NCBI RefSeq assembly: GCF_900105735.1 | Contig: NZ_LT629793.1 | Coordinates: 1,550,001-1,614,000, forward strand | Length of the DNA: 64,000 nucleotides | Source of the DNA: Pseudomonas yamanorum | GTDB lineage: Bacteria > Pseudomonadota > Gammaproteobacteria > Pseudomonadales > Pseudomonadaceae | Reading direction: 5' to 3' | The notes under the pieces: generated by a model | Told to the model about the DNA's origin: nothing | The model's input: the letters and a program-made list of their open reading frames with translations, nothing else | Databases searched by the model: none | Translations under genes and position numbers: made by a program | Shown: positions 25,253 through 34,123 of the stretch, piece after piece | Position numbering within the stretch: the stretch's first letter is position 1 | How the letters are laid out: every line of letters begins with the position of its first letter

Positions 25253-25581
25253 GCGACCCATTGTCGCACCCTTCCGATCAGCGACTTTCCCCTCCTGCCA
25301 TTCGGGTCTACGCTTGTTTGCACAGTGGACCGGCATTGGCCGGTCGATGGCCGACTTGCACTCGATGGGTTGAAACATTTCTGCTCGATGACAGGCGCAA
25401 AGGCTGGTACTTACCGGCTGTCGTGCCACTGACCACTCGTCACCCGAGCGGCTTGTTTACACACACTCAGTTACAAGTACCTTCGACCCGCTTAAAATCC
25501 TGTCCAAGTCGTCAGCTTTTAACCCTGAATTTTGTCCTTACGCCAAACATGGAAAGGGCGCAGAATCTGGTTTGGAACGCA
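25253..25581. other. long intergenic region between the two cbb3 operons
   Basis: About 330 bp before the ANR box without a credible gene; the short ORFs here have no ribosome sites or recognisable protein features. A perfect small dyad GACCGGC/GCCGGTC occurs at 25328-25345. Nothing else is clear. Confidence 0.5.
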
Positions 25582-25595
25582 TTGACGCAGGTCAC
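25582..25595 (+). promoter_or_regulatory. ANR/FNR-type box upstream of ccoNOQP-2
   Basis: TTGACGCAGGTCAC matches the core TTGA-N6-TCAA of the ANR site with one end mismatch. It lies 85 bp before the ccoN2 start; a possible -10 (CATACT, 25625-25630) follows, a few bases further than the ideal spacing. Anr control of the second cbb3 operon is established in P. aeruginosa. Confidence 0.65.
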
Positions 25596-25679
25596 CTTGC
25601 GTTGCAATGGAATCTTGCTTTCTCCATACTTGCGACCGATTTTTACCCTATAAAAAAACCTAAACCGTGGAACCTTAGA

Positions 25680-27122
25680 ATGAGCACAGCAATCAGTCCG
25701 ACTGCTTATAACTATAAGGTAGTCCGCCAGTTCGCCATCATGACGGTGGTCTGGGGGATCCTTGGCATGGGGCTCGGTGTCTTCATCGCCTCGCAACTGG
25801 TTTGGCCAGAGTTGAATTTTGGCCTGCCATGGACGACGTTTGGACGCCTGCGCCCGTTGCACACCAACCTGGTGATTTTTGCCTTCGGTGGATGTGCACT
25901 GTTTGCCACTTCTTACTACGTCGTGCAGCGAACCTGCCAAACGCGACTGATTTCCGATGCATTGGCTGCCTTTACCTTCTGGGGCTGGCAAGCGGTCATC
26001 GTTGGCGCGATCATCACCCTGCCGCTGGGCTACACCACCACCAAGGAATACGCCGAGCTGGAATGGCCGATCGCCATTTTGCTGGCGATTGTCTGGGTGA
26101 CCTACGCGGTGGTGTTCTTCGGCACCATCGTCAAGCGCAAGACCAAGCACATCTACGTCGGCAACTGGTTCTACGGGGCGTTTATCCTGGTGACGGCGAT
26201 GCTGCACATCGTCAACCACACCTCCTTGCCGGTGAGCTTCTTCAAGTCCTACTCGGCCTACGCCGGTGCGACGGACGCGATGATCCAGTGGTGGTACGGC
26301 CACAACGCCGTAGGCTTCTTCCTCACCACCGGCTTCCTGGGGATGATGTACTACTTCGTGCCGAAACAGGCCGAGCGTCCGATCTACTCCTATCGCCTGT
26401 CCATCGTGCACTTCTGGGCGCTGATCACCCTGTACATCTGGGCCGGTCCGCACCACCTGCACTACACCGCGTTGCCGGACTGGGCCCAGTCCCTGGGCAT
26501 GGCCATGTCGATCATCCTGCTGGCGCCAAGCTGGGGCGGGATGATCAACGGCATGATGACCCTGTCGGGCGCCTGGCATAAATTGCGCACCGACCCGATC
26601 CTGCGGTTCCTCGTGGTATCCCTGGCGTTCTACGGCATGTCGACCTTCGAAGGCCCGATGATGGCCATCAAGACCGTCAACTCGCTGTCCCACTACACCG
26701 ACTGGACCATCGGCCACGTACACGCCGGCGCCCTCGGTTGGGTAGCGATGATCTCCATCGGTGCGCTGTACCACATGATCCCGAAACTGTTCGGCCGTGC
26801 GCAGATGCACAGCGTCAGCCTGATCAACACGCACTTCTGGCTGGCCACCATCGGTACCGTGCTCTACATCGCCTCGATGTGGGTCAACGGCATCACCCAA
26901 GGCCTGATGTGGCGTGCGATCAACGACGACGGCACCCTTACTTACTCCTTCGTCGAAGGGCTGCAAGCCAGCCATCCGGGTTACATCGTGCGCGCCCTCG
27001 GCGGTGCGATCTTTGCCAGCGGCATGCTCTTCATGGCCTACAACGTCTGGCGCACCGTGCGTGCCTCCGACCCTAAAGAAGCCGAAGCCGCCAGCCAGAT
27101 CGCCGTTGTGGGAGCTCACTGA
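25680..27122 (+). CDS. ccoN2: cbb3-type cytochrome c oxidase subunit I, second copy
   Basis: 480 aa from the ATG at 25680 ([15 protein letters not shown]); the in-frame extension upstream would cover the promoter and has no support. Same catalytic features as copy 1: [37 protein letters not shown] and [12 protein letters not shown]. It heads ccoN2O2Q2P2; its TGA overlaps the ccoO2 ATG by one base (TGATG). An ANR-like box upstream makes it the likely low-oxygen-induced copy. Confidence 0.98.
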   Translation: MSTAISPTAYNYKVVRQFAIMTVVWGILGMGLGVFIASQLVWPELNFGLPWTTFGRLRPLHTNLVIFAFGGCALFATSYYVVQRTCQTRLISDALAAFTFWGWQAVIVGAIITLPLGYTTTKEYAELEWPIAILLAIVWVTYAVVFFGTIVKRKTKHIYVGNWFYGAFILVTAMLHIVNHTSLPVSFFKSYSAYAGATDAMIQWWYGHNAVGFFLTTGFLGMMYYFVPKQAERPIYSYRLSIVHFWALITLYIWAGPHHLHYTALPDWAQSLGMAMSIILLAPSWGGMINGMMTLSGAWHKLRTDPILRFLVVSLAFYGMSTFEGPMMAIKTVNSLSHYTDWTIGHVHAGALGWVAMISIGALYHMIPKLFGRAQMHSVSLINTHFWLATIGTVLYIASMWVNGITQGLMWRAINDDGTLTYSFVEGLQASHPGYIVRALGGAIFASGMLFMAYNVWRTVRASDPKEAEAASQIAVVGAH

Positions 27123-27730
27123 TGAAGCATGAAGTAGTCGAGAAGAATATCGGCCTGCTGGCCTTCTTCATGGTCATCGCCGTGAGTATCGGCGGCCTGA
27201 CCCAGATCGTTCCGCTGTTTTTCCAGGACGTGACCAACAAACCGGTGGAAGGCATGAAGCCGCGCACCGCCCTTGAACTGGAAGGCCGCGACGTCTACAT
27301 CGCCAACGGCTGTGTCGGCTGCCACTCGCAGATGATCCGTCCGTTCCGCGCCGAAACCGAACGCTACGGCCACTACTCGGTGGCCGGTGAAAGCGTGTGG
27401 GACCACCCGTTCCTGTGGGGTTCCAAGCGTACCGGCCCGGACCTGGCCCGTGTCGGCGGTCGTTACTCCGATGACTGGCAGCGTGCGCACTTGTACAACC
27501 CGCGCAACGTCGTGCCCGAGTCGAAAATGCCGGCGTACCCGTTCCTGGTCGAAAACAAACTCGACGGCAAGGACACCGCCAAGAAGATGGAAGTCTTGCG
27601 CACCCTCGGCGTGCCCTACACCGACGAAGACATCGCCGGGGCGGCAGCTGCCGTGAAGGGCAAGACCGAAATGGACGCACTGGTGGCCTACTTGCAAGGC
27701 CTTGGCACCATCATCAAAAGCAAACGGTGA
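27122..27730 (+). CDS. ccoO2: cbb3 oxidase subunit II (mono-haem cytochrome c), second copy
   Basis: 202 aa. One N-terminal membrane helix (about 11-30) and a single haem motif, [14 protein letters not shown], with [11 protein letters not shown] providing the axial methionine. The start codon overlaps the ccoN2 stop, so the two are translationally coupled; GGAG of the ribosome site is inside the ccoN2 end. Differences from copy 1 cluster before the haem motif and around residues 145-165. Confidence 0.97.
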   Translation: MKHEVVEKNIGLLAFFMVIAVSIGGLTQIVPLFFQDVTNKPVEGMKPRTALELEGRDVYIANGCVGCHSQMIRPFRAETERYGHYSVAGESVWDHPFLWGSKRTGPDLARVGGRYSDDWQRAHLYNPRNVVPESKMPAYPFLVENKLDGKDTAKKMEVLRTLGVPYTDEDIAGAAAAVKGKTEMDALVAYLQGLGTIIKSKR

Positions 27731-27735
27731 TCACG

Positions 27736-27921
27736 ATGGATATCGGGATGATTCGAGGCCTGGGCACCGTTGTCGTGATGGTGGCTTTTATCGGCCTGGC
27801 GTTGTGGGTGTTCAGCCCCAAGCGCAAGTCGGAGTTTGAAGACGCGACGTTGCTGCCCTTCGCGGATGATCCCGAAGCCATCAAGCACGTCGTAGAAGCG
27901 TCTAGGAGTAACAAAGAATGA
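27736..27921 (+). CDS. ccoQ2: cbb3 oxidase small subunit CcoQ, second copy
   Basis: 61 aa from the ATG at 27736; a GTG at 27727 overlaps the ccoO2 stop and is less likely. One membrane helix, then [20 protein letters not shown], the same conserved tail as copy 1. Ends with the ATGA overlap to ccoP2. Confidence 0.93.
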   Translation: MDIGMIRGLGTVVVMVAFIGLALWVFSPKRKSEFEDATLLPFADDPEAIKHVVEASRSNKE

Positions 27922-28895
27922 CTACGTTCTGGAGTCTGTACGTCACAGTCCTCAGTCTGGGTACCATTTTCGCCCTGACCTGGCTGCTGCTGTCGACCCG
28001 CAAGGGCCAGCGCGCCGAGCAAACCGATGAAACCGTCGGCCACTCGTTCGACGGCATCGAGGAGTACGACAACCCGCTGCCGAAATGGTGGTTCATGCTG
28101 TTTGTCGGCACCATCATCTTCGCCCTCGGTTACCTGGCGCTGTACCCTGGCTTGGGCAACTGGAAAGGCCTGCTGCCGGGCTATAACTACCTCGACAACG
28201 ACAAGCAAACCCCTTTCGCCAACGGCCAGACCGGCTGGACCGGCGTGCACGAATGGGAAAAGGAAATGGCCAAGTCGGACGCCAAGTTCGGGCCGATCTT
28301 CGCCAAGTTCGCCGCGATGCCGATTGAAGAAGTGGCCAAGGACCCGCAAGCCTTGAAGATGGGTGGCCGCCTGTTCGCCTCCAACTGCTCGGTGTGCCAC
28401 GGTTCCGACGCCAAGGGGGCCTACGGCTTTCCCAACCTGACCGACGCCGACTGGCGCTGGGGCGGCGACCCGGCCACCATCAAGGAAACCATCATGAAAG
28501 GTCGCCACGCGGTGATGCCGGCCTGGGCCGAAGTCATTGGCGAGCAAGGCGTGGCCGATGTGGCCGGCTTTGTGGTGACCAATCTCGATGGCCGTAAACT
28601 GCCGGAAGGCGCCAAGGCTGACGTGGCCAACGGCGAGAAACTCTTCGCCGCCAACTGCGTGGCGTGCCACGGTCCCGCCGGTAAAGGTACACCCGCCATG
28701 GGCGCACCTGACCTGACCCACCCGGGCGCCTTCATTTACGGTTCGAGCTTCGCGCAACTGCAGCAGACCATCCGTTATGGCCGTCAGGGCCAAATGCCTG
28801 CGCAGGAGCAATTGCAGGGCAATGACAAGGTGCATTTGCTGGCGGCGTATGTTTACAGCCTGTCCCATGGGGACAAGCCGGCGGACGCCGAGTAA
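27918..28895 (+). CDS. ccoP2: cbb3 oxidase subunit III (di-haem cytochrome c), second copy
   Basis: 325 aa. Haem motifs [10 protein letters not shown] and [10 protein letters not shown], with axial-methionine regions [12 protein letters not shown] and [11 protein letters not shown]. Compared with copy 1 it is about ten residues longer, mainly through an insertion after the second membrane segment ([13 protein letters not shown], about residues 94-106). Last gene of the operon; a very strong terminator follows. Confidence 0.97.
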   Translation: MTTFWSLYVTVLSLGTIFALTWLLLSTRKGQRAEQTDETVGHSFDGIEEYDNPLPKWWFMLFVGTIIFALGYLALYPGLGNWKGLLPGYNYLDNDKQTPFANGQTGWTGVHEWEKEMAKSDAKFGPIFAKFAAMPIEEVAKDPQALKMGGRLFASNCSVCHGSDAKGAYGFPNLTDADWRWGGDPATIKETIMKGRHAVMPAWAEVIGEQGVADVAGFVVTNLDGRKLPEGAKADVANGEKLFAANCVACHGPAGKGTPAMGAPDLTHPGAFIYGSSFAQLQQTIRYGRQGQMPAQEQLQGNDKVHLLAAYVYSLSHGDKPADAE

Positions 28896-28909
28896 GGCAA
28901 AACGGCCAT

Positions 28910-28949
28910 AAAAACGGCTCTGTCAGCGGAAGCTGACAGAGCCGTTTTT
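28910..28949 (+). terminator. terminator of ccoNOQP-2
   Basis: A perfect 18-bp stem (28910-28927 with 28932-28949) closed by a GGAA tetraloop and ending in TTTTT. It is also flanked by A's on the left. Confidence 0.95.
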
Positions 28950-28969
28950 GAAACCACCAAAGATCCAAT

Positions 28970-29057
28970 GTGGGAGCGGGCTTGCTCGCGAATGCGGTGT
29001 ATCAGTAACCAATAAGTTGACTGACACTGCGCATTCGCGAGCGAGCCCGCTCCCACA
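28970..29057. repeat. REP doublet between ccoP2 and ccoG
   Basis: TGTGGGAGCGGGCTTGCTCGCGAAT and the inverse ATTCGCGAGCGAGCCCGCTCCCACA (one base different) enclose a spacer; same subtype as 5042-5147. Confidence 0.9.
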
Positions 29058-29153
29058 TCAGACCTGCCTTGTTTTGAAGATCCGGGGCTCTTGGCTGACT
29101 GCATTGAGGACCTGCCCACCCACCGCAACAGCAAAAACCGTCCATACTTCACA

Positions 29154-29191
29154 AGTCAATTGATCCAGATCACGTACACCATCAATTGACT
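29154..29191 (+). promoter_or_regulatory. ANR-type box within an 11-bp inverted repeat, upstream of ccoG
   Basis: TTGATCCAGATCAC (29160-29173) matches the ANR/FNR consensus TTGATNNNNATCAA in all but the last base. The same stretch is the left arm of a perfect 11-bp inverted repeat, AGTCAATTGAT (29154-29164) and ATCAATTGACT (29181-29191). It is about 155 bp before ccoG. No convincing -10 was found at the class II distance. Confidence 0.65.
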
Positions 29192-29326
29192 TCCCCCAAC
29201 GCGACCAAAGGTCGCACCCGTCAAAGGGTATCTGGGGCGTATCATTAGGCCACTGCAACACCCCTATTTTGACCCCGGCTGGCACGTACTGGCCGAGGCA
29301 AATCTCCACTGCCGTGGGATGCAATG

Positions 29327-30742
29327 ATGAGCAACCAGATTCCGGAACATGACGTTACCCCGCCTGCCAAAAAATCAAGCAACACTGTCGATCTCTACGC
29401 ATCACGGGAGAAAATCTACACCCGCGCCTTCACCGGTTTGTTCCGCAATTTGCGGATGCTCGGTGGCGCCGGTTTGTTCCTGCTCTACTTCGGCACCGTG
29501 TGGCTGAACTGGGGTGGCCACCAGGCCGTGTGGTGGAACCTGCCGGAGCGTAAATTCTTCATTTTTGGCGCGACCTTCTGGCCCCAGGATTTCATCCTGC
29601 TGTCGGGCATCCTGATCGTCGCGGCGTTTGGCCTGTTCTTCATCACCGTGTATGCCGGCCGCGTCTGGTGCGGCTACACCTGCCCGCAAAGCGTGTGGAC
29701 CTGGATCTTCATGTGGTGCGAAAAGGTCACCGAAGGCGACCGCAACCAGCGCATCAAGCTGGACAAGGCGCCGATGAGCGCCAACAAGTTCCTGCGCAAA
29801 TTCAGCAAGCACAGCCTGTGGCTGATCATCGGCTTCGTCACCGGCATGACCTTCGTCGGCTACTTCTCGCCGATCCGTGAGCTGGTGTTCGACTTCTTCA
29901 CCGGCCAGGCCGATGGCTGGTCGTATTTCTGGGTCGGCTTCTTCACCCTCGCCACCTACGGCAACGCCGGTTGGCTACGGGAGCAAGTGTGCATCTACAT
30001 GTGCCCATATGCGCGCTTCCAGAGCGTGATGTTCGACAAGGACACCCTGATTGTTTCCTACGACCCACGCCGTGGCGAAACCCGGGGCCCGCGCAAAAAA
30101 GGTATCGACTACAAGGCCGAGGGCCTGGGGGATTGCATCGATTGCACGATGTGCGTGCAGGTGTGCCCCACGGGCATCGACATCCGTGACGGCCTGCAGA
30201 TCGAATGCATCGGCTGCGCGGCCTGTATCGACGCCTGCGACAACATTATGGACAAGATGGAATACCCCCGCGGCCTGATCAGCTACACCACCGAACACAA
30301 CCTGTCGGGGCAGAAAACCCATAAGCTGCGACCGCGCCTGATCGGTTATGCCCTGGTGCTGCTGGCGATGATAGGCCTGTTGGCAGGCGCATTCTTCATG
30401 CGTTCGCTGGTGGGTTTCGACGTCAGCAAGGACCGAGTGCTGTACCGCGAAAACGCCGAAGGCCGGATCGAAAACGTCTACAGCCTGAAGATCATGAACA
30501 AGGACCAGCGCGACCACACTTACGTGCTGGAAGCCGCAGGCCTGCCGGACCTCAAGCTGCAAGGCCGGCGCGAGATCAAGGTGGCCGCCGGGGAAATCTT
30601 CAGCATGCCGGTGGAGCTGTCGAGCGCACCGGAGCAACTGCCGTCGAGCACCAACGAGGTGAAATTCATCCTCAAGGATGCCGATGACGACAGCGTTCAC
30701 ATTGAAGCCAAGAGCCGATTCATCGGCCCACAAGTCCGTTAA
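29327..30742 (+). CDS. ccoG: cbb3 oxidase assembly protein CcoG (RdxA/FixG)
   Basis: 471 aa from the second of two near-adjacent ATGs (29327). Polyferredoxin-like membrane protein with about five helices. VWCGYTCPQSVWTWIF and VCIYMCPYARFQ are membrane-side cysteine motifs, and two 4Fe-4S clusters are bound by CIDCTMCVQVCPTGIDI and CIGCAACIDACD. CcoG reduces Cu(II) for insertion at the CuB site. The C-terminal periplasmic domain (about 385-471) has an Ig-like fold. First gene of ccoGHIS, 14 nt before ccoH. Confidence 0.97.
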   Translation: MSNQIPEHDVTPPAKKSSNTVDLYASREKIYTRAFTGLFRNLRMLGGAGLFLLYFGTVWLNWGGHQAVWWNLPERKFFIFGATFWPQDFILLSGILIVAAFGLFFITVYAGRVWCGYTCPQSVWTWIFMWCEKVTEGDRNQRIKLDKAPMSANKFLRKFSKHSLWLIIGFVTGMTFVGYFSPIRELVFDFFTGQADGWSYFWVGFFTLATYGNAGWLREQVCIYMCPYARFQSVMFDKDTLIVSYDPRRGETRGPRKKGIDYKAEGLGDCIDCTMCVQVCPTGIDIRDGLQIECIGCAACIDACDNIMDKMEYPRGLISYTTEHNLSGQKTHKLRPRLIGYALVLLAMIGLLAGAFFMRSLVGFDVSKDRVLYRENAEGRIENVYSLKIMNKDQRDHTYVLEAAGLPDLKLQGRREIKVAAGEIFSMPVELSSAPEQLPSSTNEVKFILKDADDDSVHIEAKSRFIGPQVR

Positions 30743-30756
30743 TAGAGAGCCGAACA

Positions 30757-31296
30757 ATGCCCGCAGCTACTGCCGCAAGCCCCTGGTACAAGCACCTCTG
30801 GCCCTGGATCATCATCGGGATCCTGACCTGTTCGGTGACATTGACCTTGTCCATGGTGACCATCGCGGTGAAGAACCCCGACAATCTGGTCAACGACAAC
30901 TACTACGAGGCGGGTAAAGGCATCAACCGCTCCCTGGACCGCGAGTTACTGGCCCAGACCCTGCAACTGCGGGCCAAGGTGCATCTGGACGAACTGACCG
31001 GCGAAGTCGAAGTGCACCTGACCGGCAACAGCGGGCCCGGCACCCTGGAACTGAACCTGATTTCGCCGACCCAGCCGGAGAAGGACCGCAAGATCATCCT
31101 GACCCGCAGCGACAGCGAACCTGGCCGCTACATCGGCCAAGTGACCGACAAGGTCGAAGGCCGCCGCTTCGTCGAATTGCTGGGTGTGGAAGGCGACAGG
31201 ACCTGGCGCATGTTTGAAGAAGAACAGGTCAGCCATGACAAGGACTTGCTGCTGGGTGACGAGCCGCTACAGGGTGCTGAAGACCTGAAAAAATAG
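30757..31296 (+). CDS. ccoH: cbb3 oxidase assembly/stability protein CcoH (FixH family)
   Basis: 179 aa with a single N-terminal anchor (about 14-38, WPWIIIGILTCSVTLTLSMV), then a periplasmic FixH domain beginning KNPDNLVNDNYYEAGKGINR, whose DNYY(E)xGKxIN motif is diagnostic. CcoH stays bound to the oxidase and is needed for its assembly and stability. It follows ccoG closely. A 110-bp palindromic repeat separates it from ccoI. Confidence 0.95.
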   Translation: MPAATAASPWYKHLWPWIIIGILTCSVTLTLSMVTIAVKNPDNLVNDNYYEAGKGINRSLDRELLAQTLQLRAKVHLDELTGEVEVHLTGNSGPGTLELNLISPTQPEKDRKIILTRSDSEPGRYIGQVTDKVEGRRFVELLGVEGDRTWRMFEEEQVSHDKDLLLGDEPLQGAEDLKK

Positions 31297-31310
31297 AGCG
31301 GCACCTGTTT

Positions 31311-31419
31311 GATCGTTCCCACGTTCTGCGTGGGCATGCATTCCGTGACGCTCCGCGTCACAAGAGCGGACGCGGAGCGTCCAACGAAGCGTTCCCACGC
31401 AGAGCATGGGGACGATCAT
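31311..31419. repeat. compound palindromic intergenic repeat
   Basis: Outer arms GATCGTTCCCACGTTCTGCG.. (31311-31334) and ..CAGAGCATGGGGACGATC (31394-31417) are imperfect inverted copies. Inside are two smaller hairpins, TGACGC-TCC-GCGTCA (31346-31360) and GGACGC-GGA-GCGTCC (31368-31382). The element lies inside the ccoGHIS gene set. A shortened relative, with only the outer hairpin, is at 55921-55951. Confidence 0.8.
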
Positions 31420-31431
31420 CGGAACTGAGCC

Positions 31432-33882
31432 ATGACCACCCCAACCCCCTGCTACCACTGCGCCCTGCCCGTGCCGCCCGGCAGCCGGTTCACTGCGGTG
31501 ATCCTCGGCGAGTCCCGCGAGCTGTGTTGCCCGGGCTGCCAGGCGGTGGCTGAGGCGATTGTCGCCGGTGGACTGGAAAGCTATTACCAGCACCGCAGCG
31601 AAGCCTCGGCCAACCCCGCGGCGCTGCCGGTGCAACTGGTGGACGAGCTGGAGCTGTATGACCGTGCGGATGTGCAAAAGCCCTTCGTGCGCCACGACGG
31701 TGATCTGTCGGAAGCCACCCTGTTGATGGAAGGCATCAGTTGCGCCGCCTGTGGCTGGCTGATCGAAAAACACCTGCGCAACCTGCCCGCCGTGGCCGAA
31801 GCGCGGCTGAACCTGTCCAACCACCGCCTGCACGTGCGTTGGGCGGATGGGCAACTGCCACTGAGCCAACTGCTCGGCGAGTTGCGCCATATCGGCTACG
31901 CCGCCCACCCGTACCAAGCTGATCGTGCCGCCGAACAACTGGCCAGCGAAAACCGCCTGGCGCTGCGTCAATTGGGCGTGGCCGGGCTGCTGTGGTTCCA
32001 GGCGATGATGGCGACGATGGCCACCTGGCCGGAATTCAATATCGACCTGAGCCCGGAGCTGCACGTAATCCTGCGCTGGGTCGCGATGTTTCTTACAACG
32101 CCCATCGTCTTCTACAGCTGCGCGCCGTTCTTCAAAGGTGCGATGCGCGACCTGCGTACCCGCCACCTGACCATGGATGTCTCGGTGTCGCTGGCAATCG
32201 GCGGTGCGTACCTGGCCGGGATCTGGACCGCGATCACCGGCACCGGCGAACTGTATTTCGATGCCGTCGGCATGTTTGCCCTGTTCCTGTTGGCCGGACG
32301 CTACCTGGAGCGCCGCGCCCGGGAACGTACGGCGGCGGCGACCGCGCAGTTGGTGAACCTGTTGCCGGCTTCGTGCCTGCGCATGAGTGCCGATGGGCAA
32401 AGTGAACGGATCCTGCTCAGCGAACTGGCCTTGGGCGACCGGGTGCTGGTGCATCCGGGCGCGGTGCTGCCGGCAGATGGCATCATCCTCGACGGCCAGT
32501 CGAGCATCGACGAATCCCTGCTGACCGGCGAGTACCTGCCGCAGCCGCGCCAGGTCGGCGATGCGGTGACCGCCGGCACCCTCAACGTCGAAGGCGCGCT
32601 GACCGTCGAAGTCCGCGCCCTGGGCCACGACACGCGCCTGTCGGCCATCGTGCGCCTGCTGGAACGGGCCCAGGCGGAAAAACCCCGGCTGGCGGAAATC
32701 GCCGACCGCGCCGCCCAATGGTTTCTGTTATGTTCGTTGATCGCCGCTGCTGTGATCGGTTTGGTGTGGTGGGAGCTGGATGCGTCACGGGCGTTCTGGA
32801 TTGTCCTGGCGATGCTGGTTGCAACCTGCCCTTGTGCCCTGTCCCTGGCGACGCCAACCGCCCTGACGGCAGCCACCGGCACCCTGCACAAACTCGGCCT
32901 GCTGTTGACCCGGGGCCACGTGCTGGAAGGCCTGAACCAGATCGACACAGTGATTTTCGACAAGACCGGCACCCTCACCGAAGGCCGTCTGGCCTTGCGT
33001 GCCATCCGTCCGTTGAGCGTGCTGGGCAGCGATGAATGCCTGAGCCTTGCCGCCGCGCTGGAGCAACGCTCGGAACACCCGATTGCCCGCGCATTCGGCC
33101 GCGCCCCCCTGGCGGCAGATGAGGTGCTCAGCACACCGGGACTGGGGCTGGAAGGCACTGTTGGTAAACGCCGGTTGCGCATTGGCCAGCCGGGTTTTGT
33201 CTGCGAATTGAGCGGCTGCGCCCTTCCCGCCTCGCCAGCGGAAGCCGGGCAATGGTTACTGCTGGGGGACACCGACGGCGCCCTGGCCTGGTTTGTCCTG
33301 GATGATCGCCTGCGCAGCGACGCCCCCGCCTTGCTCGCCGCCTGCAAGGCCTGCGGCTGGCGCACCTTACTGCTATCGGGCGACAGCTCGCCAATGGTCG
33401 CCAGCGTCGCCCTTGAGCTGGGCATCGATGAGGCCCACGGCGGCCTGCGCCCTGACGACAAGCTGCAAATGCTGCAACAGTTGCACAAGGAAGGCCGCAG
33501 GGTGCTGATGCTGGGTGACGGCGTCAACGACGTGCCGGTGCTGGCCGCCGCCGATATCAGCGTGGCCATGGGTTCGGCCACCGACCTGGCCAAGACCAGT
33601 GCCGACGCGGTACTGCTGTCGAACCGCCTCGACGCCCTGGTACAAGCCTTTACCCTGGCCCGGCGCACTCGCCGGGTAATCATTGAAAACCTGCTGTGGG
33701 CCGGGCTGTACAATGGCCTGATGTTGCCGTTTGCCGCCCTCGGCTGGATCACCCCCATCTGGGCAGCGATCGGCATGTCCCTCAGTTCGTTGACCGTGGT
33801 GCTCAACGCCCTGCGCCTGACTCGCCTGCCGAGCACGCCAGCCGCGAGCGCCGCCCCCGTAACCCGTCCGCTGCCGGCTTGA
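31432..33882 (+). CDS. ccoI: copper-translocating P1B-type ATPase of cbb3 assembly
   Basis: 816 aa. Begins with a Cys-rich region (CYHCALP...CCPGCQ, residues 5-35), then a heavy-metal-associated domain with GISCAACGWLIEK. Eight membrane helices, the ion-path motif TCPCALSLATP, the phosphorylation motif DKTGTLTEG, the nucleotide-binding HP motif (RSEHPIARAF) and GDGVNDVPVLAAA follow in the P1B order. CcoI exports Cu(I) to the periplasmic side for the oxidase rather than for detoxification. The ribosome site is weak and the upstream repeat may alter expression relative to ccoH. Confidence 0.96.
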   Translation: MTTPTPCYHCALPVPPGSRFTAVILGESRELCCPGCQAVAEAIVAGGLESYYQHRSEASANPAALPVQLVDELELYDRADVQKPFVRHDGDLSEATLLMEGISCAACGWLIEKHLRNLPAVAEARLNLSNHRLHVRWADGQLPLSQLLGELRHIGYAAHPYQADRAAEQLASENRLALRQLGVAGLLWFQAMMATMATWPEFNIDLSPELHVILRWVAMFLTTPIVFYSCAPFFKGAMRDLRTRHLTMDVSVSLAIGGAYLAGIWTAITGTGELYFDAVGMFALFLLAGRYLERRARERTAAATAQLVNLLPASCLRMSADGQSERILLSELALGDRVLVHPGAVLPADGIILDGQSSIDESLLTGEYLPQPRQVGDAVTAGTLNVEGALTVEVRALGHDTRLSAIVRLLERAQAEKPRLAEIADRAAQWFLLCSLIAAAVIGLVWWELDASRAFWIVLAMLVATCPCALSLATPTALTAATGTLHKLGLLLTRGHVLEGLNQIDTVIFDKTGTLTEGRLALRAIRPLSVLGSDECLSLAAALEQRSEHPIARAFGRAPLAADEVLSTPGLGLEGTVGKRRLRIGQPGFVCELSGCALPASPAEAGQWLLLGDTDGALAWFVLDDRLRSDAPALLAACKACGWRTLLLSGDSSPMVASVALELGIDEAHGGLRPDDKLQMLQQLHKEGRRVLMLGDGVNDVPVLAAADISVAMGSATDLAKTSADAVLLSNRLDALVQAFTLARRTRRVIIENLLWAGLYNGLMLPFAALGWITPIWAAIGMSLSSLTVVLNALRLTRLPSTPAASAAPVTRPLPA

Positions 33883-33904
33883 GCCGCGCGGGCATGGAGT
33901 GCAG

Positions 33905-34123
33905 ATGCCAGCTCTTTACGTGATGATCCCGGCGGCGCTGTTGATCGTGGCCATCGCCATTTACATCTTCTTCTGGGCGGTGGACAGCGGCCAGTATGAC
34001 GACCTCGATGGCCCGGCCCACAGTGTGCTGTTCGACGACCAGGACCCGAATCACCTGGCCGCCGTCGACGAAGCCAACGGCCCTGAGCAACCGCCCAAGC
34101 CCAAAGACCCGCCCCATGCTTGA
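33905..34123 (+). CDS. ccoS: cbb3 oxidase maturation protein CcoS
   Basis: 72 aa from the ATG at 33905, 5 nt after GGAG; an in-frame GTG at 33899 is less likely. One membrane helix (residues 2-22), then the conserved FFWAVDSGQYDDLDGPAHSVLFDD pattern (split here at about residues 23-46). CcoS is needed for haem and copper cofactor insertion into CcoN. It overlaps the next start by 8 nt. Confidence 0.95.
   Translation: MPALYVMIPAALLIVAIAIYIFFWAVDSGQYDDLDGPAHSVLFDDQDPNHLAAVDEANGPEQPPKPKDPPHA

Noticed and set aside
25240..25653. 137-codon ORF between the cbb3 operons
   Set aside because: No ribosome site, spans the ANR box and promoter of ccoN2, and resembles no protein.
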